Shown one piece after another: positions 8,753-17,674 of a DNA stretch of 60,069 bases; the stretch's first letter is position 1, and every line of letters begins with the position of its first letter. The notes beneath the pieces are model-generated. The model worked only from the letters and a program-made list of their open reading frames with translations. It ran no database searches and was not told where the DNA came from. Origin of the DNA: an uncultured Eisenbergiella sp. GTDB lineage: Bacteria; Bacillota; Clostridia; Lachnospirales; Lachnospiraceae. The position numbers and the translations under genes were made by a program. Location: contig CANQVD010000021.1 in assembly GCA_947627215.1 (NCBI GenBank), forward strand, positions 1 to 60,069. The letters run 5' to 3'.

Positions 8753-9616
8753 GTGTCTGAGAAAAAAAAGGAGTGCGCGCTTCGGACAGCTTCGGCGCAC
8801 AACCATCAGAAGAAGATCGCGGTCATCAACGATTTCTGCGGCTTCGGGCGATGTTCCCTGGCGGTTTCCCTGCCCATCATTTCGGCTAAGAAGATACAGT
8901 GCTGTCCGCTGCCCACATCGATCTTTTCTAACCATACGGGGTTCGACAGCTTTTATTATACCGATTTTACGGAGCACATGAACGCCTATATGGACGAGTG
9001 GAGCAGGCTGGACCTGCAGTTCTGCGGTATTCTGACGGGATTCCTGGGCTCGGCGGAGCAGATCGGTATTGTGAAGCGGTTCATGGAGCGGTTCAAGGGA
9101 GAGAAAACGGTCGCGGTCGTCGATCCCGTCATGGGGGATTACGGGAAGCTCTATCCCACCTATTCGCCCCGGCTGGCGGAACAGATGGGTTCGCTTCTGC
9201 CCTTCGCGGATATCCTGACGCCGAATCTGACGGAGGCCTGTATCCTCACTGGGACACAGTACCGGGCGGATCTGCGGGAGGACGCCCTGTTTGATATCTG
9301 CGAAAGCCTCTGTGCCCAGGGGCCGAAAAAAATCGTGATTTCCGGGCTGGAGCGGGGTGACGATCTGGAAAACTTCGTATATGAGGAAGGCCGGGAGCCG
9401 GTGCTGCTCAAGGAGCACAAAACCGGGCCCTGCCGTTCGGGAACGGGGGATGTGTTTTCCTCCATCATCGCGGCGGACGCTGTGAACGGCGTTCCGTTTC
9501 CGGAGTCCGTGCGCAGCGCTTCCTCCTTCATCGCGAGGGTGCTGCGGCGCGCGCTGGAGCTGGATCTGCCGAAGACGGACGGCATCTGTTTTGAGGAATT
9601 TCTGACGGAGCTTTGA
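8753..9616 (+). CDS. pdxY: Pyridoxamine/pyridoxal kinase
   Basis: A ribokinase-superfamily B6-vitamer kinase of 287 residues that phosphorylates pyridoxal, pyridoxamine or pyridoxine to the 5'-phosphate in the cytosol. The N-terminal substrate strand INDFCGFGRCSLAV, the middle VAVVDPVMGDYGKLY and TPNLTEA, and the C-terminal anion hole with catalytic Asp (RSGTGDVFSS) are all present. I chose the GTG start because GCGGGAGG lies 7 nt upstream and the promoter maps downstream of the earlier ATG. The next gene encodes a membrane S component, and the divergent regulator is MocR-like. Together they read as a B6 import-and-trap locus. The symbol is by family; pdxK is equally possible. Confidence 0.85.
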   Translation: MSEKKKECALRTASAHNHQKKIAVINDFCGFGRCSLAVSLPIISAKKIQCCPLPTSIFSNHTGFDSFYYTDFTEHMNAYMDEWSRLDLQFCGILTGFLGSAEQIGIVKRFMERFKGEKTVAVVDPVMGDYGKLYPTYSPRLAEQMGSLLPFADILTPNLTEACILTGTQYRADLREDALFDICESLCAQGPKKIVISGLERGDDLENFVYEEGREPVLLKEHKTGPCRSGTGDVFSSIIAADAVNGVPFPESVRSASSFIARVLRRALELDLPKTDGICFEEFLTEL

Positions 9617-9663
9617 GGCGGAAGGATAAGGCTTCCGCAAAAAGGAAAGGAGAGCGATCTGTT

Positions 9664-10194
9664 ATGAGTATGCATGAGGTAAAGGGACAGGAGGTCATGA
9701 ACCGCGTGAAGGTGCAGCGCATGTGCCTGTCAGGTGTTTTTGCCGCCGTGATATTCGTGTTTACGGCGTATTTTCATATTCCCAGCCATACAGGCTATAC
9801 CCATGTGGGCGATGGGTTTATTTATCTGGCAGCCTGTCTCCTGCCGACGCCCTATGCCGTGTTCGCCGGTTCCGTCGGGGCCATGCTGGCCGACTGCCTG
9901 AGCGGGTATGCCCTTTGGGCGCCGGGGACCGTGGCGATCAAGGCCGTCGCCGTGCTGTTTTTCTCCAGCAAACGGTCCCGGATCGTCTGCGCGCGGAATC
10001 TGCTGGCGCTTCTGCCGGCCTGGGCGGTGTGCATCGGCGGCTATTATCTGTATGAATCGCTGATCACCTGGAATTTTGCCGCGCCGCTGGCGGGCATTCC
10101 GGGATATGTGACGCAGTCCGCGCTGAGCACGATCCTTTTCATCCTGCTTGGCTCTATCTTTGATAAAATGAAGATAAAAGAAATGCTCTCCTGA
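9664..10194 (+). CDS. ECF transporter S component, probably for a vitamin B6 compound
   Basis: A 176-residue membrane protein with about six hydrophobic segments. GYTHVGDGFIYLAACLLP followed by YAVFAGSVGAMLADCLSGY is typical of a small-vitamin S-component group (the TIGR04002 / PdxU/HmpT-like type, to my memory). It would bind the substrate and dock on a shared EcfAAT energy module such as the one at 30-32.5 kb. ATG 9664 is preferred over the upstream ATG at 9613 because AAAGGAGAG is well placed before it. Tight linkage to the pyridoxamine kinase suggests pyridoxine or pyridoxamine as substrate; thiamine precursors are an alternative. Confidence 0.7.
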   Translation: MSMHEVKGQEVMNRVKVQRMCLSGVFAAVIFVFTAYFHIPSHTGYTHVGDGFIYLAACLLPTPYAVFAGSVGAMLADCLSGYALWAPGTVAIKAVAVLFFSSKRSRIVCARNLLALLPAWAVCIGGYYLYESLITWNFAAPLAGIPGYVTQSALSTILFILLGSIFDKMKIKEMLS

Positions 10195-10324
10195 TCCGGC
10201 GCGTCCGGGAACGTGCGGACCGGGTGCCGAAAAGAGGCGCCCGGCGTATTCGGTGCGTGCGGAACGGATGCAAAAAGAAGACGTTCCGCGCGGTCGAGAG
10301 CATCAGAAACGGAGGAAACGAAAT

Positions 10325-10930
10325 ATGATGACCATCACATATCCCGTGAAAAACGGGATCTACGTGAACATGACCAACCGCTGTCCCTGCGCGTGTACCT
10401 TCTGTCTGCGCGGCAACGGAGACAGCATTTACGGTTCCCAGCCGCTCTGGCTGGACCGGGAACCGACGGTGGAGGAGGTGTGCGAGAGCATCGACGCCTG
10501 GGAGCTTGACCGTCACAGCGAACTGGTTTTCTGCGGATACGGGGAACCCACGGAACGGCTGGCCGATCTTCTGCGGGTCGCGGCCCATGTGAAAAAGGAG
10601 AGCAGTATTCCGATCCGCATCAACACCAACGGTCTGGCCGATCTGCTCTGGAAACAGCATACGGCTCCCAGGCTGATGGGGCTGATCGATACCGTGTCCG
10701 TGAGCCTGAACGCCACGAACCGGGAAGCGTATTGCGAGATCGTCCGGCCGAAATTCGGCATCGAATCCTATGACGCCATGCTCCGCTTCACGAAGGAATG
10801 CACGGCGTTCGTGCCCAACGTGGTGATGACGGTGGTGGATGTGGTGACCACGCCCGAGGAACAGGAGCGCTGCCGGAAAATCTGCGCCTCCCTGGGGGCG
10901 ACGCTGCGCGTGCGGCCCTTTGAGAGCTGA
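10325..10930 (+). CDS. TatD-linked radical SAM protein
   Basis: A 201-residue radical SAM enzyme. The cluster-binding motif CxxxCxxC is seen in NRCPCACTFCLRG at about residues 17-29, followed by FCGYGEPTE (the GGE-like SAM contact) and RINTNGLADLL. The compact size and these signatures match the family named for its frequent linkage to tatD genes (TIGR04038 type); no tatD gene is present here. The reaction is unknown to me. GGAGG sits about 9 nt before the ATG. The protein ends shortly after ATLRVRPF, as is usual for this small family. It follows the S-component gene by 130 bp. Confidence 0.75.
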   Translation: MMTITYPVKNGIYVNMTNRCPCACTFCLRGNGDSIYGSQPLWLDREPTVEEVCESIDAWELDRHSELVFCGYGEPTERLADLLRVAAHVKKESSIPIRINTNGLADLLWKQHTAPRLMGLIDTVSVSLNATNREAYCEIVRPKFGIESYDAMLRFTKECTAFVPNVVMTVVDVVTTPEEQERCRKICASLGATLRVRPFES

Positions 10931-11002
10931 GCAGGGCGTTCCGGTTCCTGGAAAAAGCGGCTTTCCGCGGACAGAAGGCCGGTATTTTTCCTCTTTTTCA
11001 TG

Positions 11003-11031
11003 TTTACATGCGGAATAAAAACTGATAAAAT
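11003..11031 (+). promoter_or_regulatory. Promoter for the TIR-domain gene
   Basis: TTTACA (11003-11008), 17-bp spacer, TAAAAT (11026-11031); predicted start near 11038, 56 nt before the chosen ATG. Confidence 0.55.
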
Positions 11032-11093
11032 TGTTTTGGCGCAGAAAAACAGAGGATGTCCCGTACCCGGGAAAAAGAAAAAGAGGAATACAG

Positions 11094-12128
11094 ATGGATA
11101 AGCCGATCCCTTACAAAGGCCGTAAGCCATATATTTTTATCAGCTATGCGCATGCTGACAGCGAGCGCGTGTGGCCCATTCTCAACCGTCTGGCGGCAGA
11201 CGGGTTCCGGTTCTGGTATGACGAAGGGATCGATCCGGGCACCGAGTGGGCGGACGATATTCAGCATTACCTGGCCAGGTGCACGTATTTTTTTGCGTTT
11301 CTGTCGCGCAGCTATCTCGCTTCGGACAACTGTAAGGACGAGCTGCACCAGGCCAGAGAGAGCCAGGTGAAAAACCGCCTGTTGATTTATCTGGACGACG
11401 TACAGTTGGAGGGAGGCATGGCGCTGCGCAACAGCCGTCTGCAGGCGATCCACTGGCACAGCTATGGCACGGTGGACGAGGCGATGGCCAAGCTGTATAC
11501 GGCGCGGGAGCTGGGTGCCTGCCATGAAACGGGGCATGTCCCGGAGGTCACGGTCCCCGATGCTGACGGGGAAAAGCCGACGCCGTCCCCGCAGCCGGAA
11601 CCGGCTCCACAGAAGGGAAATACATCTACCATCACCATCAATGTGCCGGAGCTCGACCTGGATAAGGCGCGCAAAAAGCTCGACGACGCTACGGTCTGGG
11701 TGAATGAGACAGCGACCCGGCTGGAGGCCACCGCAAAGGAAAATCTGAACAGCGGATCGTTGGGAAAGATGCTGGACAGCGCGGTTTCTCAGGTCAGCGG
11801 ACCTGCGGACGGTAAGGCGAAAGGGAACAGATGGCTGATCGTCATCGTGGTTCTGCTCGTGGCGCTTTCCATCCTGCAGGCTGTGCTGGATCGGGCCCCC
11901 TGGCTGCTGGTACTGGCGGCTGTGGTGGTCATTGTACGGTTCACGCCTCTGTACGGGAAAATACAGGCGGCGTTATCCGGACGAAAGGAAACGCCCGCGC
12001 AGGCGGCGGAGGAAGATGTTCCGCCCGGGGCGGAGGATATTCCGACGGACGCGGAAGCGCCCGGCGCAGCGGCATATGAGGCGGTTCCCGCGGCAGCGGA
12101 GGAGGCCGCTGATCCGAAAAATCCGTAA
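11094..12128 (+). CDS. TIR-domain protein with C-terminal membrane segments
   Basis: 344 residues. The N-terminal TIR domain (about 10-145) starts with PYIFISYAHAD and continues with FRFWYDEGIDPGTEW, FFAFLSRSYLASDNCKDEL and a C-terminal IHWHSYG. The CKDEL glutamate is at the position of the catalytic Glu of TIR NADases. A Pro/Glu linker (PSPQPEPAPQKG) and a region like TITINVPELDLDKARKKLDD follow. Two adjacent hydrophobic helices (WLIVIVVLLVALSILQAVL and WLLVLAAVVVIV) come next, then an acidic Ala/Glu-rich cytosolic tail. ATG 11094 has AAAGAGG before it. A role in signalling or phage defence is possible, but no partner effector or sensor gene is adjacent. The low-complexity tail resembles that of the convergent neighbour. 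Confidence 0.82.
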   Translation: MDKPIPYKGRKPYIFISYAHADSERVWPILNRLAADGFRFWYDEGIDPGTEWADDIQHYLARCTYFFAFLSRSYLASDNCKDELHQARESQVKNRLLIYLDDVQLEGGMALRNSRLQAIHWHSYGTVDEAMAKLYTARELGACHETGHVPEVTVPDADGEKPTPSPQPEPAPQKGNTSTITINVPELDLDKARKKLDDATVWVNETATRLEATAKENLNSGSLGKMLDSAVSQVSGPADGKAKGNRWLIVIVVLLVALSILQAVLDRAPWLLVLAAVVVIVRFTPLYGKIQAALSGRKETPAQAAEEDVPPGAEDIPTDAEAPGAAAYEAVPAAAEEAADPKNP

Positions 12129-12154
12129 CGAAAGAAAAATCCATAACGAAACGA

Positions 12155-12197
12155 TAAAAAAGGCCATTTCCGGATTCCCGAAAATGGCCTTTTTGAA
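12155..12197. terminator. Palindromic terminator-like element, copy 1
   Basis: A near-perfect inverted repeat AAAAAGGCCATTT/AAATGGCCTTTTT around a CCGGATTCCCG loop, between the convergent TIR and Ala-rich genes. A and T tracts on both sides make it work as a bidirectional terminator. An almost identical copy in inverted orientation lies at 46596-46637. Confidence 0.75.
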
Positions 12198-12269
12198 GAA
12201 TCAGAAGGATCAGCGGACTGTGCCGCGGAATGGAAATCCCTTTCCGGATGCGTCAGGCCCCGGAAGGTG

Positions 12270-13088
12270 TCAGAAAGCGCTTTCCGGCTTGGGTTCCTCT
12301 GGCACAGCGCCGGCTTCTTCCGCTGCAGCAGCCTCCGCAGCGCCGTCGGCGGCATTTTCCGCGGGCGTGTCCGCCGCGGTTTCCGCAGGACCGGCCGTTT
12401 CGCCCGCCGCATCCGCTGCTTCAGGGCAGACGGCGGGGCCTTCCACCGGCTCGGGAGCCGCAGCGCTTTCCGCAGCTTCCACCGGCTCGGGCGCCGCAGC
12501 GCCCTCAGCCGCGTCCGCCGGGACATCCGCCGTCTGCGGATCCTCCGGTTCCTGCGCCGTCCCCTTTTCCAGCTTCCCGCTGACGGAATCGATGGCCTTT
12601 TCCGTGGCCTCCCGGACCTTGTGGAGCGCATTCTCCAGGTGGCTGTCTACGGACTGAAGCTTTTCGCTGTTTTTGATCTTGCTGACGGTCTCGGTGATCT
12701 TCTCGCTGACCGCCTTGTATTCATTGTTGGATTTGATTTTGGAAACGGTTTCCTCCGCTTTGGCCGTCACATTATCGCGCAGCGTGGCCGCCTTGTCCTG
12801 CGCCGCTTTCAGATCCAGCGTGACGTAGGTATGTCCGTGCTCCGAGGTGGTTTTGGAAAAAATATGCGATTCCTTCGGCTCGCTCTCGTCCTCGAAATCG
12901 TCGTCGTCAAAGGCGCCCTCGTCGAGTCCGTCGTCATCAAAAGCGTCCTCCTCCGGGGAAAGATCCGGAAAATTGTCGTTCTCCTTTTCTTCCTTCGCCT
13001 TTCTGTTCTGCAAATAGTAGTAGGTACCTGCCGCCGCCGCGCCGGCTACCGCCGCGAATGCCAGAAACTTGCCCAATTTTTTTGCCAT
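12270..13088 (-). CDS. Membrane-anchored Ala/Glu-rich protein of unknown function
   Basis: 272 residues. The start MAKKLGKFLAFAAVAGAAAAGTYY is an uncleaved-looking N-terminal anchor, similar in kind to YtxH-type proteins. An acidic Asp/Glu stretch (about 38-70) follows. A helical central part (about 80-170) has repeated TVSKIK segments (EETVSKIKSNNEY, ITETVSKIKNSEK), consistent with amphipathic or coiled-coil packing. The last 100 residues are Ala/Glu/Pro with tandem APEPVEAAES-type units encoded by short direct repeats at about 12430-12500. No enzyme motif is visible. The repeat-rich tail probably varies in length among strains. Function is unknown; a structural envelope role is only a guess. 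Confidence 0.7.
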   Translation of the reverse strand: MAKKLGKFLAFAAVAGAAAAGTYYYLQNRKAKEEKENDNFPDLSPEEDAFDDDGLDEGAFDDDDFEDESEPKESHIFSKTTSEHGHTYVTLDLKAAQDKAATLRDNVTAKAEETVSKIKSNNEYKAVSEKITETVSKIKNSEKLQSVDSHLENALHKVREATEKAIDSVSGKLEKGTAQEPEDPQTADVPADAAEGAAAPEPVEAAESAAAPEPVEGPAVCPEAADAAGETAGPAETAADTPAENAADGAAEAAAAEEAGAVPEEPKPESAF

Positions 13089-13193
13089 GATATCCCTCCA
13101 TCAGTGTGTTCAGATTTACTCCCTCTATTTTAATACTATTTTGCGGAATTGAAAAGGGACTATGTATAAAAATTCTTTAAAAATCGCGGGCAA

Positions 13194-13407
13194 GAGGCTG
13201 CCCGGCCAAAGCCCCCGGCAAAAAGGGGCGCCCGCGTCCGTTCCATTTTCCCGGACCGTAGAAAAACGCCGGCACTTGGCGAAGCAAGTCCGTCAGGACG
13301 CCGCTGAGCCTGGTGTCCGCTGCGTTTTTCTTTCGAGCGGAAGCGTGTCCGGAAAAGGAACGGACGCGGGCGCCCCTTTTTGCCGGGGGCTTTGGCCGGG
13401 CGGCTTC
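13194..13407. repeat. Long imperfect palindrome, candidate structured RNA or MITE
   Basis: Two arms are reverse complements over 44 bp without a mismatch (13201-13244 and 13357-13400). They extend outward to 13194/13407 with two G-T pairs, and inward to 13256/13347 with single-base bulges. The 90-nt centre has its own 9-bp helix GAAAAACGC/GCGTTTTTC (13261-13269, 13322-13330) and small hairpins such as ACTTG-GCGAAG-CAAGT (13274-13289). No transposase or coding frame explains it, and no clear target-site duplication flanks it. It sits in the 427-bp space between the Ala-rich gene and the tetR-like gene. Confidence 0.8.
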
Positions 13408-13515
13408 CGGTATTTTCGGGGGCGGCGGGCCGGAATTGGAAGAATGAAAAGGTTGAAGCGAAGATACGGTTGTGTTATGATAAAATTGCGGTTAGGTCAT
13501 ATGAGGGGCTGTATC

Positions 13516-14127
13516 ATGAACGATAAATTTTTCGATCTGAAACAGGAGAAGCAAAACCGGATCATCAACGCGGCGCTTTCCGCGTTCGCGGCGGAGGATT
13601 ACAGGCATGCCAGCACGGACGATATCGTTCGCCGGGCCGGGATCAGCAAGGGGCTGCTTTTTCATTATTTTGAGAGCAAGCTGGGACTGTATGCGTTTCT
13701 GTTCGATTACAGCGTGCGGTTTATGCTGCTGGAGTATTCCCATGAGGTGAGGCGGTCGGAAACGGACTTTTTTGAGCTGGTGCGCCAGATAGAGCGGGCG
13801 AAGATGCAGGTGATGAAGCTGTATCCCTGCATGCAGCAGTTCATCAACCGGGGGATGGCCGAGGATTGTCCGGAAGCGGCGGAGGCCACCGGAGAGAGAC
13901 GGCGGGATTACCGGGAATGGATGGAATCCTGTTTTATGCAGGCGGATTACAGCGTCTATGCCGGGATCGGGGATTCCGCGCGGCTCATCAGCCTGGTTCG
14001 CCATGTGGTCCGCGGGGTGACGGAGGAAATGACCCTGCGCTATGATTTCACGCCGGAAAAGCTGTACGATGAGGTGGGAGCGTATATCGATATGCTGCAG
14101 CGCGCGTGGACGGGAAGGAAGGATTGA
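13516..14127 (+). CDS. TetR/AcrR family transcriptional regulator
   Basis: 203 residues. The N-terminal helix-turn-helix (about 8-55) is typical: IINAALSAFAAEDYRHAST, then DDIVRRAGISKGLLFHYF and the following F. The C-terminal ligand domain is helical without a recognisable ligand signature. ATG 13516 has GAGGGG before it; an in-frame ATG at 13501 is an alternative. Its target is unknown. It precedes the DUF6062 gene by 126 bp in the same direction and lies directly downstream of the long palindromic element, which could form part of its leader. Confidence 0.85.
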   Translation: MNDKFFDLKQEKQNRIINAALSAFAAEDYRHASTDDIVRRAGISKGLLFHYFESKLGLYAFLFDYSVRFMLLEYSHEVRRSETDFFELVRQIERAKMQVMKLYPCMQQFINRGMAEDCPEAAEATGERRRDYREWMESCFMQADYSVYAGIGDSARLISLVRHVVRGVTEEMTLRYDFTPEKLYDEVGAYIDMLQRAWTGRKD

Positions 14128-14253
14128 AAAGACGGGCGCGGGCCGTATCGGGACGCCGGGAGCCGTGATTGCGGGCGGCCGGCGGATGCGGGCGGGCCGG
14201 GCGGATGTCTGTTCGATAAAAAAGCCGCTGCGGCGGCGGAATGTGAGGGAACC

Positions 14254-15012
14254 ATGAAAGAGAAGCTGTATACGATACCGCTCAACGACGCGGTAAACGC
14301 CAACGACGAATGCCCGTTCTGCTACATCGAGCGCAATGTGGAGCAGGATCTGATGGATTTTGTGCTGGGCTCCTGCGCTTCCTATATGGAGAGCGATGTC
14401 CGGGAGGATACGGACCGGGAGGGCTTCTGCCGCGCGCACATGAAAAAAATGTTCGATTACGGCAATACGCTGGGGAACGGCTGGATTCTGAAAACCTATT
14501 ACAAAAAGCTGCTGAAGGAAATGGACGCGCAGTTCAGACAGTTCAGGCCCGGCAGGGTGAGCATGGCCGACCGGTTTCGCAAGGCGGCGGCGAACAACGC
14601 CATCGGTCAGTGGGTGAGCGAAAAGGAGAGCACCTGCTATATCTGCGACCGTTTTCAGAAGGAATACGAGCGCTATCTGGATACTTTTTTCTATCTTTAT
14701 AAGAACGATCCCGCGTTTGTGGAGAAGATCAAAAACGGCAAGGGCTTCTGCCTGCATCATTTCGGCGAGCTGTGCAGCGGCTCCGACACGCGCCTCAACG
14801 ATAAGGAGAAGGCGGATTTTTATCCGATGATCTTTGAGGTGATGCGAAAGAATACGGAGCGCATGTCGGCCGATGTGGACTGGCTCATCGAGAAGTTCGA
14901 CTATCTGAACAGGGATGCGGACTGGAAGACATCGAAGGACGCGATCCAGCGCGGGATGCAGAAGATCAGGGGCGGATATCCGGCCGATCCGGTCTATAAG
15001 ATGAACAAGTGA
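14254..15012 (+). CDS. DUF6062 family protein
   Basis: 252 residues and soluble. The start MKEKLYTIPLNDAVNANDECPFCYIER, then DREGFCRAHMKKMFDYGN, STCYICDRF and GFCLHHFGELC match the Cys/His pattern of clostridial DUF6062 proteins as I remember them. The CxxC (ECPFC), CYIC, GFCRAHM and GFCLHHF pairs look like metal-binding or redox sites. No function is known to me. GTGAGGGAACC precedes the ATG. It may share a transcript with the upstream TetR regulator. Confidence 0.7.
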   Translation: MKEKLYTIPLNDAVNANDECPFCYIERNVEQDLMDFVLGSCASYMESDVREDTDREGFCRAHMKKMFDYGNTLGNGWILKTYYKKLLKEMDAQFRQFRPGRVSMADRFRKAAANNAIGQWVSEKESTCYICDRFQKEYERYLDTFFYLYKNDPAFVEKIKNGKGFCLHHFGELCSGSDTRLNDKEKADFYPMIFEVMRKNTERMSADVDWLIEKFDYLNRDADWKTSKDAIQRGMQKIRGGYPADPVYKMNK

Positions 15013-15072
15013 GCCGTCTTCGGCACGGCCCGTCCGGCCCGGAAAAAAGATGTCGGAAAATGAAATTTCCTG

Positions 15073-15101
15073 TTGCCATCCGAGAGAAACTGTAGTATTT
15101 T
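15073..15101 (+). promoter_or_regulatory. Candidate promoter for codB
   Basis: TTGCCA (15073-15078), 17-bp spacer, TATTTT (15096-15101). The -10 is weak. No purine or other known riboswitch was recognised between 15013 and 15134. Confidence 0.35.
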
Positions 15102-15134
15102 TAATGAAATGGGTTTTTTTCAGGAGGGCTAGAG

Positions 15135-16379
15135 ATGAGTGGACAGGAAATGAAAAAAACGGATCCGGACTATTCGCTGTCGCCGGTTCCCGCCGGGGCG
15201 AGACGAAGCTTTCTGACGATGTTCATGATCATGCTGGGCTTCACGTTCTTTTCGGCCAGCATGTGGACGGGGCAGACGCTGGGGCTTTCCCTGGATCTGG
15301 CGGGATTCTGGAAGGCGCTTCTTCTGGGCGGCGTCATCCTGGGGGCCTATACCGGGGCGCTGGGCTATGTGGGCGCGAAGACCGGCCTTTCCCTGGATCT
15401 GCTGGCACAGCATTCCTTCGGGGCGAAGGGCTCCTATCTTCCTTCCGCTCTGATCAGCTTCACGCAGATCGGATGGTTCGGCGTGGGCGTGGCGATGTTC
15501 GCGATCCCGGTGGCGAAGCTGGTGGCGCCGGATTCGGCGTGGGTGCCCTATGTGCTGGTGGCTGCGGCGGGCGTCTGTATGACCGCCTCCGCGTTCTTCG
15601 GCATCCGGGCCATGACCGTCGTCAGCTATATATCCGTTCCGCTGATCGCGGTGCTGGGCATTGCGGCGATGGTCATCGCGGTCCGAAACGGCGATATGTC
15701 CCTGGCGGAAAAGTTCGCTGAGCATCAGGGCATGAGCGTCGTGGCGGGCGCGGGACTGGTGATCGGTTCCTTCGTCAGCGGCGGCACGGCGACGCCCAAT
15801 TTCACCCGGTTCGCGAAAAGCGCGAAACAGGCGGTTATCGTGACAGTGATCGCGTTTTTCCTGGGCAACAGCCTGATGTTCTGTTTCGGGGCCGTCAGCG
15901 GCGTATATGTGGGCGGCAACGATATTTTTGAGGTGATGATCGCGCTGAACCTGACGGTGTTCGCGATTCTGGTGCTGGGGCTGAACATCTGGACGACGAA
16001 CGACAACGCGCTGTATTCCGCGGGACTCGGCCTTTCCAATATCACCAAGATCAGGAAAAGCCCCATGGTCCTGATTTCGGGCGTGCTGGGTACGGTGACG
16101 GCCATCTGGCTGTATGATAATTTTGTGGGCTGGCTGAACATCCTGAACTGTACGCTGCCTCCTGTGGGCGCGATCCTGGTACTCGGTTATTTCTGTCACG
16201 CGAAGGAATATGAGCGCTGGGACGAGATCGGACAGCAGGTGAACTGGTTTGCCGTGGCGGGCGTCGTTCTCGGCGCGGCGGTGGCGAATCTGGTCCCCGT
16301 CGGCATCGCCTCCATCAACGGCATGGTTGTGGCGTGTATCTGTTATCTGGCGGGAGAGGCTTTCAGCCGCAAAAAGTAA
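15135..16379 (+). CDS. codB: Cytosine permease (NCS1 family)
   Basis: A 414-residue nucleobase:cation symporter with about twelve membrane helices that brings cytosine into the cell. The N-terminal region SLSPVPAGARRSFLTMFMIM and the helix-1 segment FTFFSASMWTGQTLG are typical of CodB, as is ISFTQIGWFGVGVAM. The start has AGGAGGGCTAGAG upstream. It lies directly before the cytosine deaminase gene codA, as in the enterobacterial codBA operon, which supports the substrate. A strong terminator-like hairpin separates the two genes. Confidence 0.92.
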   Translation: MSGQEMKKTDPDYSLSPVPAGARRSFLTMFMIMLGFTFFSASMWTGQTLGLSLDLAGFWKALLLGGVILGAYTGALGYVGAKTGLSLDLLAQHSFGAKGSYLPSALISFTQIGWFGVGVAMFAIPVAKLVAPDSAWVPYVLVAAAGVCMTASAFFGIRAMTVVSYISVPLIAVLGIAAMVIAVRNGDMSLAEKFAEHQGMSVVAGAGLVIGSFVSGGTATPNFTRFAKSAKQAVIVTVIAFFLGNSLMFCFGAVSGVYVGGNDIFEVMIALNLTVFAILVLGLNIWTTNDNALYSAGLGLSNITKIRKSPMVLISGVLGTVTAIWLYDNFVGWLNILNCTLPPVGAILVLGYFCHAKEYERWDEIGQQVNWFAVAGVVLGAAVANLVPVGIASINGMVVACICYLAGEAFSRKK

Positions 16380-16384
16380 AAGCG

Positions 16385-16412
16385 AAGCGTACGGTTTTCC
16401 GTACGCTTTTTT
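16385..16412 (+). terminator. Terminator-like hairpin between codB and codA
   Basis: A perfect 10-bp stem AAGCGTACGG/CCGTACGCTT with a TTTT loop (16385-16408), then TTTT. It begins 6 bp after the codB stop and 27 bp before codA. It either limits codA expression relative to codB or implies a separate codA promoter, which I do not see. Confidence 0.75.
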
Positions 16413-16438
16413 AAAATCTCACAGCAAGGAGAGGGAAT

Positions 16439-17674
16439 ATGCTGATCAAACACATTCATCTGGAGAATGATCCCGATACGACGGATATTCGGGTGGAAAA
16501 CGGGACTTTTGTCAAATTTGCCAAGCATCAGGTGCCCCTGCCCGGGGAGGAAGTGATCGAGGGGCGCGGCTGCATGATTCTGCCGCCCTTTATCGAGTCC
16601 CATGTGCATCTGGATACCTGTCTGACGGCGGGAGAGCCCGACTGGAACCGCAGCGGCACGCTGTTTGAGGGGATCGAGCTCTGGAGCAAACGCAAGGAAC
16701 GGCTTTCCGCGGCGGACGTGAAGGAGCGGGTGAACCGGGTGGTGCGCATGCAGGCGGCCAACGGCGTTCAGTTTGTGCGCACCCATGTGGATGTGACCGA
16801 TCCGTCCCTGACCGCCATGGAGGCGATGCTGGAGCTGCGGGAGGAACTGAAGGATCTTGTGACCATTCAGGTGGTGGCCTTTCCGCAGGAGGGGATCTTA
16901 AGCTATCCCAACGGGAAGGCGCTGCTGGAGGAGGCCGTGCGGATGGGCGCGGACTGCGTGGGGGCCATTCCCCACTATGAGTTCACCCGGGAATACAGCG
17001 TGGAATCTCTGAATTACGCCTGCAGTCTGGCGGAGAAATACGATAAGCTCGTCGATGTGCACTGCGACGAGATCGACGACGAGGCCTCCAGGGGTCTGGA
17101 GACGCTGGCCTGCCGCGCGCTGGAAACGGGGCTTTCGGATCGGGTGACGGCCAGCCACACCACGGCCATGCATTCCTATAATAATGCTTATGTAAACCGC
17201 CTGATGCGCCTCCTGAAGATGAGCCGGATCAATTTCGTGTCCAATCCGCTGGTCAACACCCATTTGCAGGGCCGGGCGGATACCTATCCGAAGCGCCGGG
17301 GCGTGACCCGGGTGAAGGAGCTGCTGGCCGCGGGCTGCAACGTGTCCTTCGGGCACGACGACATTTTCGATCCCTGGTATCCGCTGGGCACCGGGAACAT
17401 GCGGGACTGCGTGTTCATGGGCCTGCATGTATGTCAGATGATGGGATATGAGGAGATCATGGATTCCTATAAGCTGATCACCCATAATGCGGCCAGGACG
17501 CTGCACCTGGGGGATTCCTACGGGATTCGGGAGGGCAATCCCGCCAGCTTCATCATCCTGAACGCGGAGAACTTTTATGACGCCCTGAACCGGAAGAGCG
17601 AGGTGCTTTTCTCCTGCCGCGAAGGCAGGATGCTGGTGAAAACGCAGCCCGCGAAGACGCAGGTGCTGTTCTGA
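16439..17674 (+). CDS. codA: Cytosine deaminase
   Basis: A 411-residue amidohydrolase-superfamily enzyme converting cytosine to uracil and ammonia. The metal ligands are visible: [10 protein letters not shown] (HxH-type), [21 protein letters not shown] and [19 protein letters not shown] and GHDD are the characteristic CodA signatures. The C-terminal sandwich ends with [21 protein letters not shown] precedes the ATG. It is placed between codB and uraA, so imported cytosine would feed the uracil pool. Confidence 0.92.
   Translation: MLIKHIHLENDPDTTDIRVENGTFVKFAKHQVPLPGEEVIEGRGCMILPPFIESHVHLDTCLTAGEPDWNRSGTLFEGIELWSKRKERLSAADVKERVNRVVRMQAANGVQFVRTHVDVTDPSLTAMEAMLELREELKDLVTIQVVAFPQEGILSYPNGKALLEEAVRMGADCVGAIPHYEFTREYSVESLNYACSLAEKYDKLVDVHCDEIDDEASRGLETLACRALETGLSDRVTASHTTAMHSYNNAYVNRLMRLLKMSRINFVSNPLVNTHLQGRADTYPKRRGVTRVKELLAAGCNVSFGHDDIFDPWYPLGTGNMRDCVFMGLHVCQMMGYEEIMDSYKLITHNAARTLHLGDSYGIREGNPASFIILNAENFYDALNRKSEVLFSCREGRMLVKTQPAKTQVLF

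Noticed and set aside
15013-15134. Possible purine-type or other riboswitch before codB
   Set aside because: No conserved purine-aptamer loops; only a candidate promoter was found.
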